64,000 nucleotides of DNA from contig JAPLDF010000074.1 in the NCBI GenBank assembly GCA_026391835.1, positions 62,001-126,000 on the forward strand. Reading direction: 5' to 3'. Every line of letters begins with the position of its first letter. The stretch's first letter is position 1. Of the stretch, positions 8,804 through 17,854 are shown in pieces. The translations under genes were made by a program, and so were the position numbers. The DNA is from Bacteroidota bacterium (GTDB lineage Bacteria > Bacteroidota > Bacteroidia > Bacteroidales > FEN-979). The notes below the pieces were generated by a model that was not told the origin of the DNA, searched no databases, and saw only the letters and a program-made list of their open reading frames with translations.

Positions 8804-9829
8804 CTACAGCCGCTGGTACTCGATCATCGGGTACCCCTTCAAACCATCTTTATTATAAAATCCGATAAACCGGAGCTTGAAATAGAACCCTGAAACACCA
8901 CGAATAACATAGCAGATGTCAGGCCTGATCGTATAAACACCCGTTTCAAAATTATACTCTTTCCATTCCCAGCCAATAGCATCCAATGCACGTGTGTAGT
9001 TCATCGTCCTCGCCTGGTCGCGTGTGATGGTAAAAAAATCATTTGTCGAATCGACAGCCACTCCCACCAGGTGACGGTTTAACAAAACGCCTGTAACAAG
9101 ATAAGGATAAGGTGTTTGCGTAATACCTGCCGGGGTTTGAACTCCTTTGAACAACAGGGTGGTATACTGGGTAAATAAAAGGTCATATGATTGCCTGGGA
9201 GGTTCAGTGGGTACTACCGTTCCTGTTTTAAGACTGAAAAACTTAAAATTAATACCAGGGTCCTTTGATACAACCCCACTCGAAACAGGTCCGCCACCAA
9301 GTAGTGCATACCTGAAATAGAATGACCTGTTTTTAAGGCTGTCAAAAACCACCTGGTAAAGCCCCAGCGGGTTGCCTGCTTCATCAAGGCCACGGCTGAC
9401 AGCATAGACATGATTATTTGAAACTGTATCTTTTCCTGTTATCGAAAACCACGTACCGATTGCCGTGGAATCAGGGTTCCCGTCCGATTTATCAAACCTC
9501 AGTTTCATGCCTGTGGTATCATACGCCTGCCCCAGTGTGACGTTCCCAAGGTCGGCAACCTTCATAAAATTGCTTGTATTGAGAATCACATGCCAGCCTT
9601 CCCCACTGCACTCAAATCCAAGGTCATACAACGTCTTGATATTCATGCTGACGATCTTGCCTGAATCAAGGCTGAAATAAATCTGGTACCGATAGTCCTG
9701 CGTCATGGGAATGGTATCCGTTAGCAGGTCTCCGACAGGATGGGGAGTGACCTTGTCGTCCTTTTTAAAACAGGATTGAAGTGAAAGGCATAGCAGAAAG
9801 ATGTAAACCGGGAGGGCTGTCCGCATCAT
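8804..9829 (-). CDS. HmuY-family heme-binding lipoprotein
   Basis: A 341-residue lipoprotein: signal peptide with lipobox SLQSC (lipid Cys about 20), then KKDDK. The body matches the HmuY family: YDLLFTQYTTLLF in the middle, DAIGWEWKEYNFETGVYTI, and the closing GFYFKLRFIGFYNKDG...GYP. HmuY proteins bind heme at the cell surface and pass it to a HmuR receptor. The ATG overlaps the stop of the receptor gene (shared ATGA at 9826-9829), indicating translational coupling. It is the last gene of a four-gene operon. Heme-ligating His or Met residues cannot be assigned by eye, so binding of heme itself is inferred from family and context. Confidence 0.85.
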   Translation of the reverse strand: MMRTALPVYIFLLCLSLQSCFKKDDKVTPHPVGDLLTDTIPMTQDYRYQIYFSLDSGKIVSMNIKTLYDLGFECSGEGWHVILNTSNFMKVADLGNVTLGQAYDTTGMKLRFDKSDGNPDSTAIGTWFSITGKDTVSNNHVYAVSRGLDEAGNPLGLYQVVFDSLKNRSFYFRYALLGGGPVSSGVVSKDPGINFKFFSLKTGTVVPTEPPRQSYDLLFTQYTTLLFKGVQTPAGITQTPYPYLVTGVLLNRHLVGVAVDSTNDFFTITRDQARTMNYTRALDAIGWEWKEYNFETGVYTIRPDICYVIRGVSGFYFKLRFIGFYNKDGLKGYPMIEYQRL

Positions 9830-12054
9830 TTGTATTTATTAAATTGGAAAGATAGCTTGATAAAAACGGTACGCCCCCAGCCAATGTTCGTGTTTCCATT
9901 TCCCCCGCTGTGCACGCCTCCGTTGCCCCCCGTTGAGGCGATGGTTGTTGTATTAAAAATGTTTTTAACACCTGCCGACAAGCGGATACGGCTATCCCAG
10001 AATCCCTTTCCGGCGGTAAAATCCATGGTATTATACGGGTCAACCCACCCCCAGCTCAGGACCTTTTCATTGAACTGAAGTTGTGGAGTTGATCCTGAAT
10101 ATTTATAATATAGAGAAAGTGTTATATCGGGCTTTATAAAACGATATGATGGACTGACGGTAATTTCGGAAGACCACTTGAAAGGCTGGTAGGCAACCGC
10201 TGCATCCGGGCTCCCGGTGATGCCGGTTTCCGCCAGTCCAAGCAGGAGTTTAAAAGCCGGGTAAACTGAATAGGAACAACCGATCTGAACACCGGCGCTT
10301 TTATAACGGCTTACATTCTCATAACTGTACTCCAGCGCACTGCCGGTTTGCGCAAGCAGGATGACATTTTCAATAAAATTATAAAAACCGGTCACATCCA
10401 TGGACCAGGCAACTTTATTTTTCTCGGCAGCCCAATTGAGATTGAGATTGAAATTGTTTGATTTTTCTGCTTTGAGATCAGGATTACCGTAAACATTATG
10501 ATTCACATCAACAAATACAAGGTAAAGCTCTTTGATCGATGGCGCCCTGAATCCCCGGGAGTATGAAAAACGCAGGTTAAGCGGCTCAACGAAATTCCAT
10601 TTTGCACTCAGTGCATATACAAGCGGTGCGGCGTAATGGGTATTGTATATCAGACGGAGGCCGGGTTGAATTGACAAGGTTTTTACAGGATCCCACTTAA
10701 CACTAAGGAAGCCTGCATAATCTCCTATTTCCCGGTTGTTCCCTGAAATCTTTTTACCTGCCCCTTGCTCAATGCTGATGTCGACACCAGCCTGGTAGTT
10801 GAATTTGCTGTCGGGATTGCTTTTGGCATACGTACCACGCGCAATGAGGTTGTTGATGGTGGTGGTATCCTGTGCCCATGACTGGGGTACCAGGTTTTCA
10901 TTCAACGTTGTCAGATTTTTGAAAAGGGTTTCCCTGATACGCGTATACCCCGACCATGAACCTAAAACATTGAGAAACCGGTTTTTCGGCAACTTGATTG
11001 ATGCGTCAGCACGCCCTGAATACCTTATGGTTGTGAAATGATTATCAAAAGCGGTTTCATCGTACATGTCAACGAACGGTCCTTTGTCGATCAGCAGTTC
11101 ATTGAAATAGTCACCGGTAAACTTGAGTTTCAGAATATTGGTGGTAAAGGAATAATAGCCATCAAAAAAGTACTGGCGCCTTGGTTTAAATGTCTGGATG
11201 CGGCTGGTATCAACGGGAGAATATCCCCCGAAGAAATTACGTCCGCCATCAATGGAAAAACCATGTTTGGCATGGTTGAGTGATACCGACGCATCGAGGT
11301 TGTATACCCCGACAGATTCAGTGTAGGCGCTTGCAGTCGCGTTAAGCAGGGAAGATTTATTTTCTTTTGTGATGATGTTTATTACCCCGGCAAGGGCATT
11401 GCTGCCATAAATTACCGACATGGGGCCTTCGATCAGTTCCACATGGTCAACATTGAAAAGATTGATCTGGTTCAGGTCAAAGTTCCCGTTCATCCGGCCA
11501 ATGAGCGGAACGCCGTCCTGCAGAAATTTGACATTTTCACCCGACATACCCTGAATACGCAGGCTGGTACCCAGAACGCCATCCTGGGTAACACGCATGG
11601 TGGACTGATCCTTAAGCAGGTCGGCCATGTTGGTGGCAGCCTTAAGCTCGATCTGCCGCGCATTGATTACCTCGACCTTGTATATTGATTTATCTGCCCG
11701 TTCGGGGGTATATTGTGCCGTAACAACCACTTCATCCATGTTCAGCACTTTGGGGCGCAGCTGGATTTCAAGAGATTGTCCCGGTTTGATTGTATCTGTA
11801 TAGGTCGCAAAACCTACATAACTGATCGCGATCTTGGAAATTTCACTCACATCATTGGAAACGGTCCCCTCTATGGAGGTGAGACTGTACCTGGGTGCAC
11901 CTGATTTCAACCCCTCAAAGCAAACATGTGCAAAAGCAACAGGCTCCCTGCTTTTCTGGTCAAAGACTTTTATAAAAGCCTTTTGGCCGTAACCCGAGGC
12001 TACGGCCAAAAGACTGAAAAGTCCGATGAGGAGACTTGATGGGCCTTTAATCAT
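9826..12054 (-). CDS. TonB-dependent heme receptor, HmuR-like
   Basis: A 742-residue outer-membrane receptor. Signal peptide 1-24 (ending GYGQ); a carboxypeptidase-regulatory-like domain about 26-105; plug about 115-230 (LRIQGMSGENVKFLQDGVPL, GPMSVIYGSNALAGVINI); barrel to the end. Near residues 500-522 it carries FRAP and NPDL with a histidine between them (VDVNHNVYGNPDL). This is the FRAP-His-NPxL signature of heme receptors such as HmuR and HemR. It lies two bases after the stop of a T9SS-sorted HmuY-like protein and overlaps the lipoprotein HmuY gene by four bases, so all three are clearly in one operon. It should carry heme or heme-protein-derived iron across the outer membrane. Confidence 0.92.
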   Translation of the reverse strand: MIKGPSSLLIGLFSLLAVASGYGQKAFIKVFDQKSREPVAFAHVCFEGLKSGAPRYSLTSIEGTVSNDVSEISKIAISYVGFATYTDTIKPGQSLEIQLRPKVLNMDEVVVTAQYTPERADKSIYKVEVINARQIELKAATNMADLLKDQSTMRVTQDGVLGTSLRIQGMSGENVKFLQDGVPLIGRMNGNFDLNQINLFNVDHVELIEGPMSVIYGSNALAGVINIITKENKSSLLNATASAYTESVGVYNLDASVSLNHAKHGFSIDGGRNFFGGYSPVDTSRIQTFKPRRQYFFDGYYSFTTNILKLKFTGDYFNELLIDKGPFVDMYDETAFDNHFTTIRYSGRADASIKLPKNRFLNVLGSWSGYTRIRETLFKNLTTLNENLVPQSWAQDTTTINNLIARGTYAKSNPDSKFNYQAGVDISIEQGAGKKISGNNREIGDYAGFLSVKWDPVKTLSIQPGLRLIYNTHYAAPLVYALSAKWNFVEPLNLRFSYSRGFRAPSIKELYLVFVDVNHNVYGNPDLKAEKSNNFNLNLNWAAEKNKVAWSMDVTGFYNFIENVILLAQTGSALEYSYENVSRYKSAGVQIGCSYSVYPAFKLLLGLAETGITGSPDAAVAYQPFKWSSEITVSPSYRFIKPDITLSLYYKYSGSTPQLQFNEKVLSWGWVDPYNTMDFTAGKGFWDSRIRLSAGVKNIFNTTTIASTGGNGGVHSGGNGNTNIGWGRTVFIKLSFQFNKYK

Positions 12055-12056
12055 GC

Positions 12057-13331
12057 CTAGCGGGATATAATTACCTTGGTCACCGATTTCGTCGCTGCGG
12101 TGGAAACGGTTACAAAGTAAATGCCGGGTTGCACCCCGGTTACATCCATTGAATAAGCATTGAGCCCATCAGTCAGTCCCGGACGATCTGCACGGAGTTG
12201 TCGGCCTGACAGATCTGTAAGAGAAATCAAAAGGTCTTCACCGGTTTTACCGGTCACTTGTATATTGATCCTGCCGGATGCAGGATTCGGAAAAACTGAA
12301 AAAGTCATGCCTTCACCGGGATTCTGAACCCCCATGCCGGTCATCTGCTGTGTCGTGAAGCCAATAAATCCGGTTTGAGAACCTCCGTACCCTGTAAAAT
12401 ACAGTTTGTAAACATGTTTGCTGAGGTCTTTCACAAAATACACACTGGAGTCAACAATTGAATAGGTAAATGTGCCCTGGTTGAATAGTTTCCAATTCCA
12501 TCCGATTGATGAACGGGTGGAATCCCATTTTCCGGCACCAAAATCATTATAGGAAAGATCAACCGGGTGAAAATTCTTGGTTCTCACACTGTCATTGGAC
12601 AGAACGCCAACAACAGGATAAGGAGAACCATCGGTTTGTACCGACATATATTTTGTGAACAGGATGTCCCAGCTATTTTTGTTAGGCTGGATAACCACCC
12701 GGGAGTTGGTTTGAAGCGAGTAACCTGAAAAATCGACAGATAAAAGACCGCTGATATCCTCGGATACATTTTGTTCTCCAGTTCCGTCAAGGTTTGCATA
12801 CCTGAAAACAAAGATATCCAGGGAGGCGAGTTTTTTAATGATCCAGATTTTTTTCAAACTGCCGTCACGCAATTTGATCACAAACAAAGAGTCGCCTATC
12901 AGGTTATGCGTCACATCGTTGTATTTGCACCATCCATAATCCGGGTGACCCTTTGCATTACGCGAAAATGCCCCGTTTTCCCAGTTTGTCGGATCGTTAT
13001 ACATTGGTTTCCAGGTATAAAACCCGGTAGTATCGAAGGAGTTCCATCCTGAAGTATCTGCTTTCGGATAGGTGTACAGCACCACACCTGACCCGTCATT
13101 GGTAAGTATAGACGAGCTGCGTTTCATGGTGCGGAAGGCAATATCCCATGTGCCCCTTTGAAAAGTTTGCACCATGCGGCTTTCAATACCGTAATAAACC
13201 TCATTGGCATAGCCGGCAGACATAACGGCTGAGTCTGGATGAACAGTCCCCTGCGCACGCATTGACAAGCTGACAAATGAACTTATTAACACTAAAATGC
13301 TGGCATACAATAATGTATAAATATTTTTCAT
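12057..13331 (-). CDS. HmuY-like protein with T9SS type A sorting domain
   Basis: A 424-residue secreted protein. Signal peptide about 1-27 (ending SMRAQG). The central part repeats the HmuY landmarks of the lipoprotein two genes downstream: WDILFTKYMSVQ, IGWNWKLFNQGTFTYSI and HVYKLYFTGYGG. From about residue 345 a T9SS type A C-terminal domain begins with FSVFPNPASGRINI and ends GIYFVTVSTAATKSVTKVIISR-type sequence. It would therefore be exported by the type IX system and attached to or released from the surface, unlike the lipid-anchored paralogue. It lies two bases ahead of the receptor gene. Its likely role is to capture heme outside the cell and deliver it to the receptor. Confidence 0.87.
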   Translation of the reverse strand: MKNIYTLLYASILVLISSFVSLSMRAQGTVHPDSAVMSAGYANEVYYGIESRMVQTFQRGTWDIAFRTMKRSSSILTNDGSGVVLYTYPKADTSGWNSFDTTGFYTWKPMYNDPTNWENGAFSRNAKGHPDYGWCKYNDVTHNLIGDSLFVIKLRDGSLKKIWIIKKLASLDIFVFRYANLDGTGEQNVSEDISGLLSVDFSGYSLQTNSRVVIQPNKNSWDILFTKYMSVQTDGSPYPVVGVLSNDSVRTKNFHPVDLSYNDFGAGKWDSTRSSIGWNWKLFNQGTFTYSIVDSSVYFVKDLSKHVYKLYFTGYGGSQTGFIGFTTQQMTGMGVQNPGEGMTFSVFPNPASGRINIQVTGKTGEDLLISLTDLSGRQLRADRPGLTDGLNAYSMDVTGVQPGIYFVTVSTAATKSVTKVIISR

Positions 13332-13509
13332 GATAGGATTTTTGGTTGGCAGAGGATTGGGTTATAAAATACTGGTAACTGGTGATGATGAAAACCTGGG
13401 AACAGGGGAACCGGGTAACGGGAACATGAAAATGAATGATCAGTTGCAAACAGAGCAATAGAACTGTTTAGTTCATTGACTCAGCGTGTTCTTGTTCACC
13501 GGCAAATAA

Positions 13510-13878
13510 TCAGGAAAGGGGCGGACCGCGCAGGCCGCAGGAGGAAATCCGGCTTAATGCCGGTGCATGTTGAGAAAGATCAAAGGAAATAACAGAACCG
13601 GATCTATACTGAACCGGGAGATTTTCAGTGGGAAGGTCACAGTCGTTGCCATGATAATCCTGCTGGAGTTGCTGGTTGTTGCGTGAAAGTTTCGAAAAGG
13701 ATAATGTTTTGGAATATTTTTCGATATCGCGCTTGTAGCCAACGAAATTGGGGATCAATGGTTTTCCCCAGATCTTATACTGGTGAAAATTTATCAGCGA
13801 TCCAAGGCAGATAATCGCCACAGCCATAGCCTGAAAGCAGAGAAAAAAGATTACACTATTTCTGTGGCGGCGGATCAT
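13510..13878 (-). CDS. Small membrane protein at the head of the heme operon, with LRGPPLS C-terminus
   Basis: A 122-residue protein with one N-terminal membrane segment (SVIFFLCFQAMAVAIICLG) and a polar, Asn/Gln/Lys-rich body, ending SCGLRGPPLS. No family was recognised. The architecture and C-terminal LRxPPL motif match the small protein at 5990-6304, which precedes the other TonB receptor of this window. Here the next gene, HmuY-like with a T9SS domain, starts 178 bases downstream on the same strand. A TAATTTTG -7 box lies 26-33 bases ahead of the start codon, so this is probably the first gene of the transcript. A function in receptor regulation or ligand handling is inferred only from position. 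Confidence 0.6.
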   Translation of the reverse strand: MIRRHRNSVIFFLCFQAMAVAIICLGSLINFHQYKIWGKPLIPNFVGYKRDIEKYSKTLSFSKLSRNNQQLQQDYHGNDCDLPTENLPVQYRSGSVISFDLSQHAPALSRISSCGLRGPPLS

Positions 13879-13903
13879 CTACTGATAAAAATTTAACAGG
13901 TGG

Positions 13904-13911
13904 CAAAATTA
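13904..13911 (-). promoter_or_regulatory. Candidate -7 box of the heme operon (TAATTTTG)
   Basis: Exact TAnnTTTG match on the minus strand, just upstream of the small membrane protein gene. It overlaps an imperfect palindrome (AAAAT...ATTTT, 13905-13921) that could bind a repressor. No good -33 box was seen. Confidence 0.4.
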
Positions 13912-13958
13912 CACAATATTTTCAAACCGGGACGCACGTCGGCTATTTTTTTATAAAC

Positions 13959-13981
13959 TTTATCAACAAGGTGTTGATAAA
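13959..13981. repeat. Perfect 10-bp inverted repeat, 3-base loop
   Basis: TTTATCAACA (13959-13968), AGG, TGTTGATAAA (13972-13981). It lies between the sigma factor stop and the heme operon promoter, about 100 bases past the sigma stop. There is no T-run on either strand, so it could be a sigma gene terminator of the U-poor kind or an operator. Confidence 0.6.
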
Positions 13982-14080
13982 ATAAATAACCAACAGGGCA
14001 CAGAGAAAATCCAGAATCACAAAAACAACACTTGTTCCGCGTGTTTCTGAGTTTTCCCGGTGACCCGTTGGTGCTGCTCC

Positions 14081-14941
14081 TTAACCCATATAAGATTTCA
14101 GCAGTTTGCTCCGCGATGAGTGTTTTAGCCTGCGTAAGGCTTTTTCCTTGATCTGCCGAACCCTTTCACGTGTCAGGTCAAACACCGATCCGATCTCATC
14201 CAGTGTGTAACTGTGAGGCACACCGATGCCGTAAAACATGTTGATGATCTCACGCTCTTTTTCGGCAAGTGTCGACAGTGACCGTTGTACCTCCTTAGCC
14301 AGTGATTCCCTGATCAGGTTTTCATCAGTCCCTGGCGAGTCGTTCACAAACACATCCACCAGTCTTATTTCCTCATCCTGGTCGATGGGTGCATCCATGG
14401 ATACCATCCGGGTTGAAATCCTGATCGTTTCAGCAACTTTGTGTTCCGGTATTTCCAGTTCTATCGAGAGTTCATTGATTGAGGGTGGGCGTTCAAAACG
14501 TTGTTCAAGTTTGATGGTTGCCTTCGACATTTTGCTCAGCGAACCAACCTGGTTCAGGGGCAACCGCACACTCCGCGACTGTTCTGCAAGCGACTGCAGA
14601 ATAGATTGCCTGATCCACCACACAGCATAGGAGATGAACTTGAAGCCCCTCGTTTCATCAAACCGGCGGGCGGCTTTGATCAATCCCACATTTCCCTCAT
14701 TGATCAGGTCGGGCAGCGACAGTCCCTGGTTCTGGTATTGCTTTGCCACTGAAACAACAAACCTGAGGTTTGCCTTGCATAACTTCTCAAGCGCGGCCTG
14801 GTCGCCGAGTTTGATGCGTTGTGCCAGGTGAACCTCCTCATCGGCAGAGATCAACTCCTCTTTGGCAATATCAGAGAGGTATCTGTCGAGAGATGCGGTT
14901 TCACGGTTGGTGATCGATTTTGATATTTTTAATTGTCTCAT
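14081..14941 (-). CDS. rpoD: Primary-type RNA polymerase sigma factor
   Basis: A 286-residue sigma-70 factor of the short primary type found in Bacteroidota, lacking the long region 1.1. Region 1.2 about 15-50 ([19 protein letters not shown]). Region 2 about 55-125, with the core-binding and -10 helix [35 protein letters not shown] and [15 protein letters not shown]. Region 3 about 135-200. Region 4 about 215-280, with the helix-turn-helix [20 protein letters not shown]. It should direct housekeeping transcription from TTTG/TAnnTTTG promoters like those marked in this window. Its ATG overlaps the stop of the upstream DegQ-type protease gene by four bases (14938-14941), so translation is probably coupled. 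Confidence 0.95.
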   Translation of the reverse strand: MRQLKISKSITNRETASLDRYLSDIAKEELISADEEVHLAQRIKLGDQAALEKLCKANLRFVVSVAKQYQNQGLSLPDLINEGNVGLIKAARRFDETRGFKFISYAVWWIRQSILQSLAEQSRSVRLPLNQVGSLSKMSKATIKLEQRFERPPSINELSIELEIPEHKVAETIRISTRMVSMDAPIDQDEEIRLVDVFVNDSPGTDENLIRESLAKEVQRSLSTLAEKEREIINMFYGIGVPHSYTLDEIGSVFDLTRERVRQIKEKALRRLKHSSRSKLLKSYMG

Positions 14942-16374
14942 AGTCCGATTCCATAATATGCCCGCAAACCATTCGGGTAAAGGCCTTCAATGAGGACCCC
15001 TCCCTGGCGGTTCGAAAGCGTTTCTCTTAAATCCTGAGTTGAACGCAATGGTTTGCGATCAACCGATAACAAAATAAACCCTGCACTGATCCCGGCACTT
15101 TTCAGTTTCCCGTTGGCCAGTGAAGTAATTTTAAAGCCATAATCGACATTCAGCCTGGCTTTTTCATTTGAAGAAAGGGCCTCAAAAGTAGCACCCTGGA
15201 TAATTATTTTATTGCCTTTTTCGGCAATCAACTTAGAATCTTCGCTTTGCATGGTGAGCGCCATCTCATATTCCTTGCCATCACGCATCACGATCATTGT
15301 AACTTTGTCACCGGGATTTTTCTGGCCGATCATCTCCATCAGTTCAGCCTTGCCATTCACCGGGTTGTTGTCGATGCGGATAATGACATCTCCGCTTTTC
15401 ACCCCTGCAAGCGAAGCCGGTCCGCTCTCCACGACATCATCAATATAGATGCCCCGGAGGTCGGTAAATCCCTTTTCCTTGGCAAACTGGTCATCGATCT
15501 CACGATAAAACACACCGAGGTAGGCACGCTGGATTTTACCAAACTTCATGAAATCACCCACAACTTTTCTTACAATGTTCACCGGGATCGCAAAACTATA
15601 CCCGGTATAATAACCCGTTCCGGATGCAATCGCGGCATTGATCCCGACAAGTTCGCCGCGTGTATTCACAAGTGCACCACCGCTGTTGCCGGGGTTAACG
15701 GCTGCATCGGTCTGAATGAATGATTCAATGGCTCCCTGTGAACCCAGGATATTGATGTTACGTGCTTTTGCACTGACAATTCCCGCAGTAACCGTAGAGG
15801 TAAGATTGAACGGGTTTCCGACGGCCAGCACCCACTCCCCTATTTTAACCTCGTCAGAATTGCCGTAGGTCAGAAATGGCAGCCCCTGCTCGTCAATTTT
15901 TATCAAAGCCAGGTCTGTACTCGGATCAGTGCCGATGATCGTTGCTTTATACTCGCGTTTATCATTCAGCGTGATGGTGACGTCAGTAGCTTCCTGCACC
16001 ACGTGATTGTTTGTAACGATATAACCATCCTGTGAAACAATCACCCCTGAACCCATCGCTGAATATGGCGTACTGTACTCACGTGGCTGCGGACGTCCCC
16101 CGAAATTGAAAAATTCAAAAAAATCATCATACACAAGGCTTTTCTTCTGGAACTCCGATTTGATATGCACCACAGCATGTATCGAAACAGCTGCCGCAGC
16201 TTCAAAATCAGGTTGATTGAACGCGGCACTTGGATTATAACCAACCTGCCTGATGGGTATACCATCGGGACGGGAACTAAACGAATACTGTTTCTTTTCA
16301 ATGGCCTTATAAAGTCCCAGCGAAACAGCTCCTCCAATCATTGCAATTAATAAAATTCCTGCAATCCTCTTCAT
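14938..16374 (-). CDS. Do-family periplasmic serine protease (DegQ/HtrA)
   Basis: A 478-residue trypsin-like protease and chaperone of the HtrA family, acting on misfolded envelope proteins. N-terminal membrane or signal segment about 3-22. The protease domain is about 100-270, with the catalytic triad visible as His124 (TNNHVVQ), Asp154 (STDLALIKI) and Ser231 (NPGNSGGAL). PDZ1 is about 280-370 ([22 protein letters not shown]). PDZ2 is about 390-475 ([25 protein letters not shown] in register). The length and two PDZ domains fit DegP/DegQ rather than DegS. The gene ends inside the start of the sigma factor gene. The 240-base upstream gap is shared with the divergent EEP-family gene. Confidence 0.94.
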   Translation of the reverse strand: MKRIAGILLIAMIGGAVSLGLYKAIEKKQYSFSSRPDGIPIRQVGYNPSAAFNQPDFEAAAAVSIHAVVHIKSEFQKKSLVYDDFFEFFNFGGRPQPREYSTPYSAMGSGVIVSQDGYIVTNNHVVQEATDVTITLNDKREYKATIIGTDPSTDLALIKIDEQGLPFLTYGNSDEVKIGEWVLAVGNPFNLTSTVTAGIVSAKARNINILGSQGAIESFIQTDAAVNPGNSGGALVNTRGELVGINAAIASGTGYYTGYSFAIPVNIVRKVVGDFMKFGKIQRAYLGVFYREIDDQFAKEKGFTDLRGIYIDDVVESGPASLAGVKSGDVIIRIDNNPVNGKAELMEMIGQKNPGDKVTMIVMRDGKEYEMALTMQSEDSKLIAEKGNKIIIQGATFEALSSNEKARLNVDYGFKITSLANGKLKSAGISAGFILLSVDRKPLRSTQDLRETLSNRQGGVLIEGLYPNGLRAYYGIGL

Positions 16375-16614
16375 AGCGCTAATTTTCTTTTGTTTTTAAC
16401 CTGGTTTAACTGACAAAATTGAAAATGGTTTAATTCAGATTCCGTTAAAAAACGATGCATTGAACCTGATATTTTCACATCTGTTGTTAATTTCTGTTAA
16501 TCTCCTGTTAAAAAAAAGTTAAAGAAAATGCTGTTTTTACATATTACCTTTTGGTCTTTACTCCGATTAAGAGACAATATAAATCATTAAAAGTTGCATC
16601 CAAAATGAAAAAAT

Positions 16615-17703
16615 ATGAAAAATCTATTCATTATCATGCTGTTAACTTTTTTATTGAACAGTGCATTGTTATCACAAGCGAACCAATACTACAGCGAAAA
16701 TCGTGCCAATTTAGATTCGATAAAAATAAAAAGCCAACCTGTCAGGGTTGTTTTCTGGAACGTGGAGAATTTGTATGATCCCTATGATGATACTACAAAG
16801 CTGGATGATGAGTTCACTTCAGCCGGCTCCAGGCACTGGAACTGGACAAAATTCAGAACCAAAATGAATCATGTGGCAAAAACCCTGCTGGCCATCGGCG
16901 AATGGGCACCGCCTGCTGTCGTTGGATTGTGTGAGGTTGAAAACCCCTATGTCCTGAACAAACTGATTTATGATACACCCTTAAAACCATGGAAGTATAA
17001 ATTTATCCACCACGAATCACCCGATCTCAGGGGGGTAGATGTAGCGATGCTTTACCGGCCTGCCGTTTTTAAAATAGTTTCAAGCCAAAGTACAATGATC
17101 CGGTTTCCATTCGATACACTTGCGCAAACCAGGGAGATACTGCTGGTGCATGGCATTCTGTTTAACCACGACACCATCAGGATTGTGATAAACCACTGGC
17201 CGTCGCGCCGGGGCGGTTATCTTGGCTCACAGCCGCGGCGCAATTATGTAGCCTCCGTGGTGCGACGCCTCGTCGATTCCGTTCTACAAAGAGCGCCCAC
17301 CGCAAACATCCTGCTAATGGGAGATTTCAATGATGAGCCTGAAAATGAAAGCCTCCTGGAGGTATTGATGGCTCATACCAGCCCCCTACCCTATTTTGAC
17401 ACATCGCTTTACAACCTGATGGGTATCAGGAATAAAATATGCAGGGAAGGCACCCTGAAATATCGTGACCAGTGGAGTACATTCGACCAGTTCGTAGTAT
17501 CAGGAGTGCTTTTACAGGGATGTTCAGGCTTAAAAGCGGCTGCCGGAAGTGTTAAAATTTTCAGACCGTCATTTCTGCTTGAAGAAGACAACACCTGGTT
17601 CGGTGATAAGTTGAACCGTACCTATTCGGGACCAAAATACCATGGCGGTTTTTCGGACCATCTTCCCATAATGCTGGAAATAAATAAAATCGGGGAACAT
17701 TAA
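16615..17703 (+). CDS. Secreted endonuclease/exonuclease/phosphatase family protein
   Basis: A 362-residue metal-dependent hydrolase of the EEP superfamily. Signal peptide about 1-22 (MKNLFIIMLLTFLLNSALLS). Family motifs in order: VVFWNVENLYDP (Asn metal ligand), GLCEVEN (Glu), INHWPSRRGG (His/Arg), LLMGDFNDEP (Asp/Asn) and GGFSDHLPIML (closing catalytic Asp-His). The ligand set is complete, so it should be active. With an export signal, the substrate could be extracellular nucleic acid, a nucleotide or a phospholipid-like phosphodiester; the sequence does not decide. The ATG at 16615 is preferred over ATG 16604, which is in another frame. A hairpin terminator overlaps its stop codon. Confidence 0.88.
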   Translation: MKNLFIIMLLTFLLNSALLSQANQYYSENRANLDSIKIKSQPVRVVFWNVENLYDPYDDTTKLDDEFTSAGSRHWNWTKFRTKMNHVAKTLLAIGEWAPPAVVGLCEVENPYVLNKLIYDTPLKPWKYKFIHHESPDLRGVDVAMLYRPAVFKIVSSQSTMIRFPFDTLAQTREILLVHGILFNHDTIRIVINHWPSRRGGYLGSQPRRNYVASVVRRLVDSVLQRAPTANILLMGDFNDEPENESLLEVLMAHTSPLPYFDTSLYNLMGIRNKICREGTLKYRDQWSTFDQFVVSGVLLQGCSGLKAAAGSVKIFRPSFLLEEDNTWFGDKLNRTYSGPKYHGGFSDHLPIMLEINKIGEH

Positions 17704-17719
17704 AACCATGTTGGTTTTT
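17702..17719 (+). terminator. Hairpin terminator after the EEP gene
   Basis: AAAACCA (17702-17708), TGT, TGGTTTT (17712-17718) and one further T. The 7-bp stem starts within the stop codon. The gap to the convergent radical SAM gene is 151 bases. Confidence 0.6.
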
Positions 17720-17854
17720 CAACCTGATCCCGCATTTTTGCGCAGATACCAAGGCAAATATACGCGAAAATGATTGGTCGTGAACCCGGATCATCAGCCG
17801 TCCAAAAAACAGACGCACATAAAGATCGAAAGTTTGAATACTACGGTGAGACGA

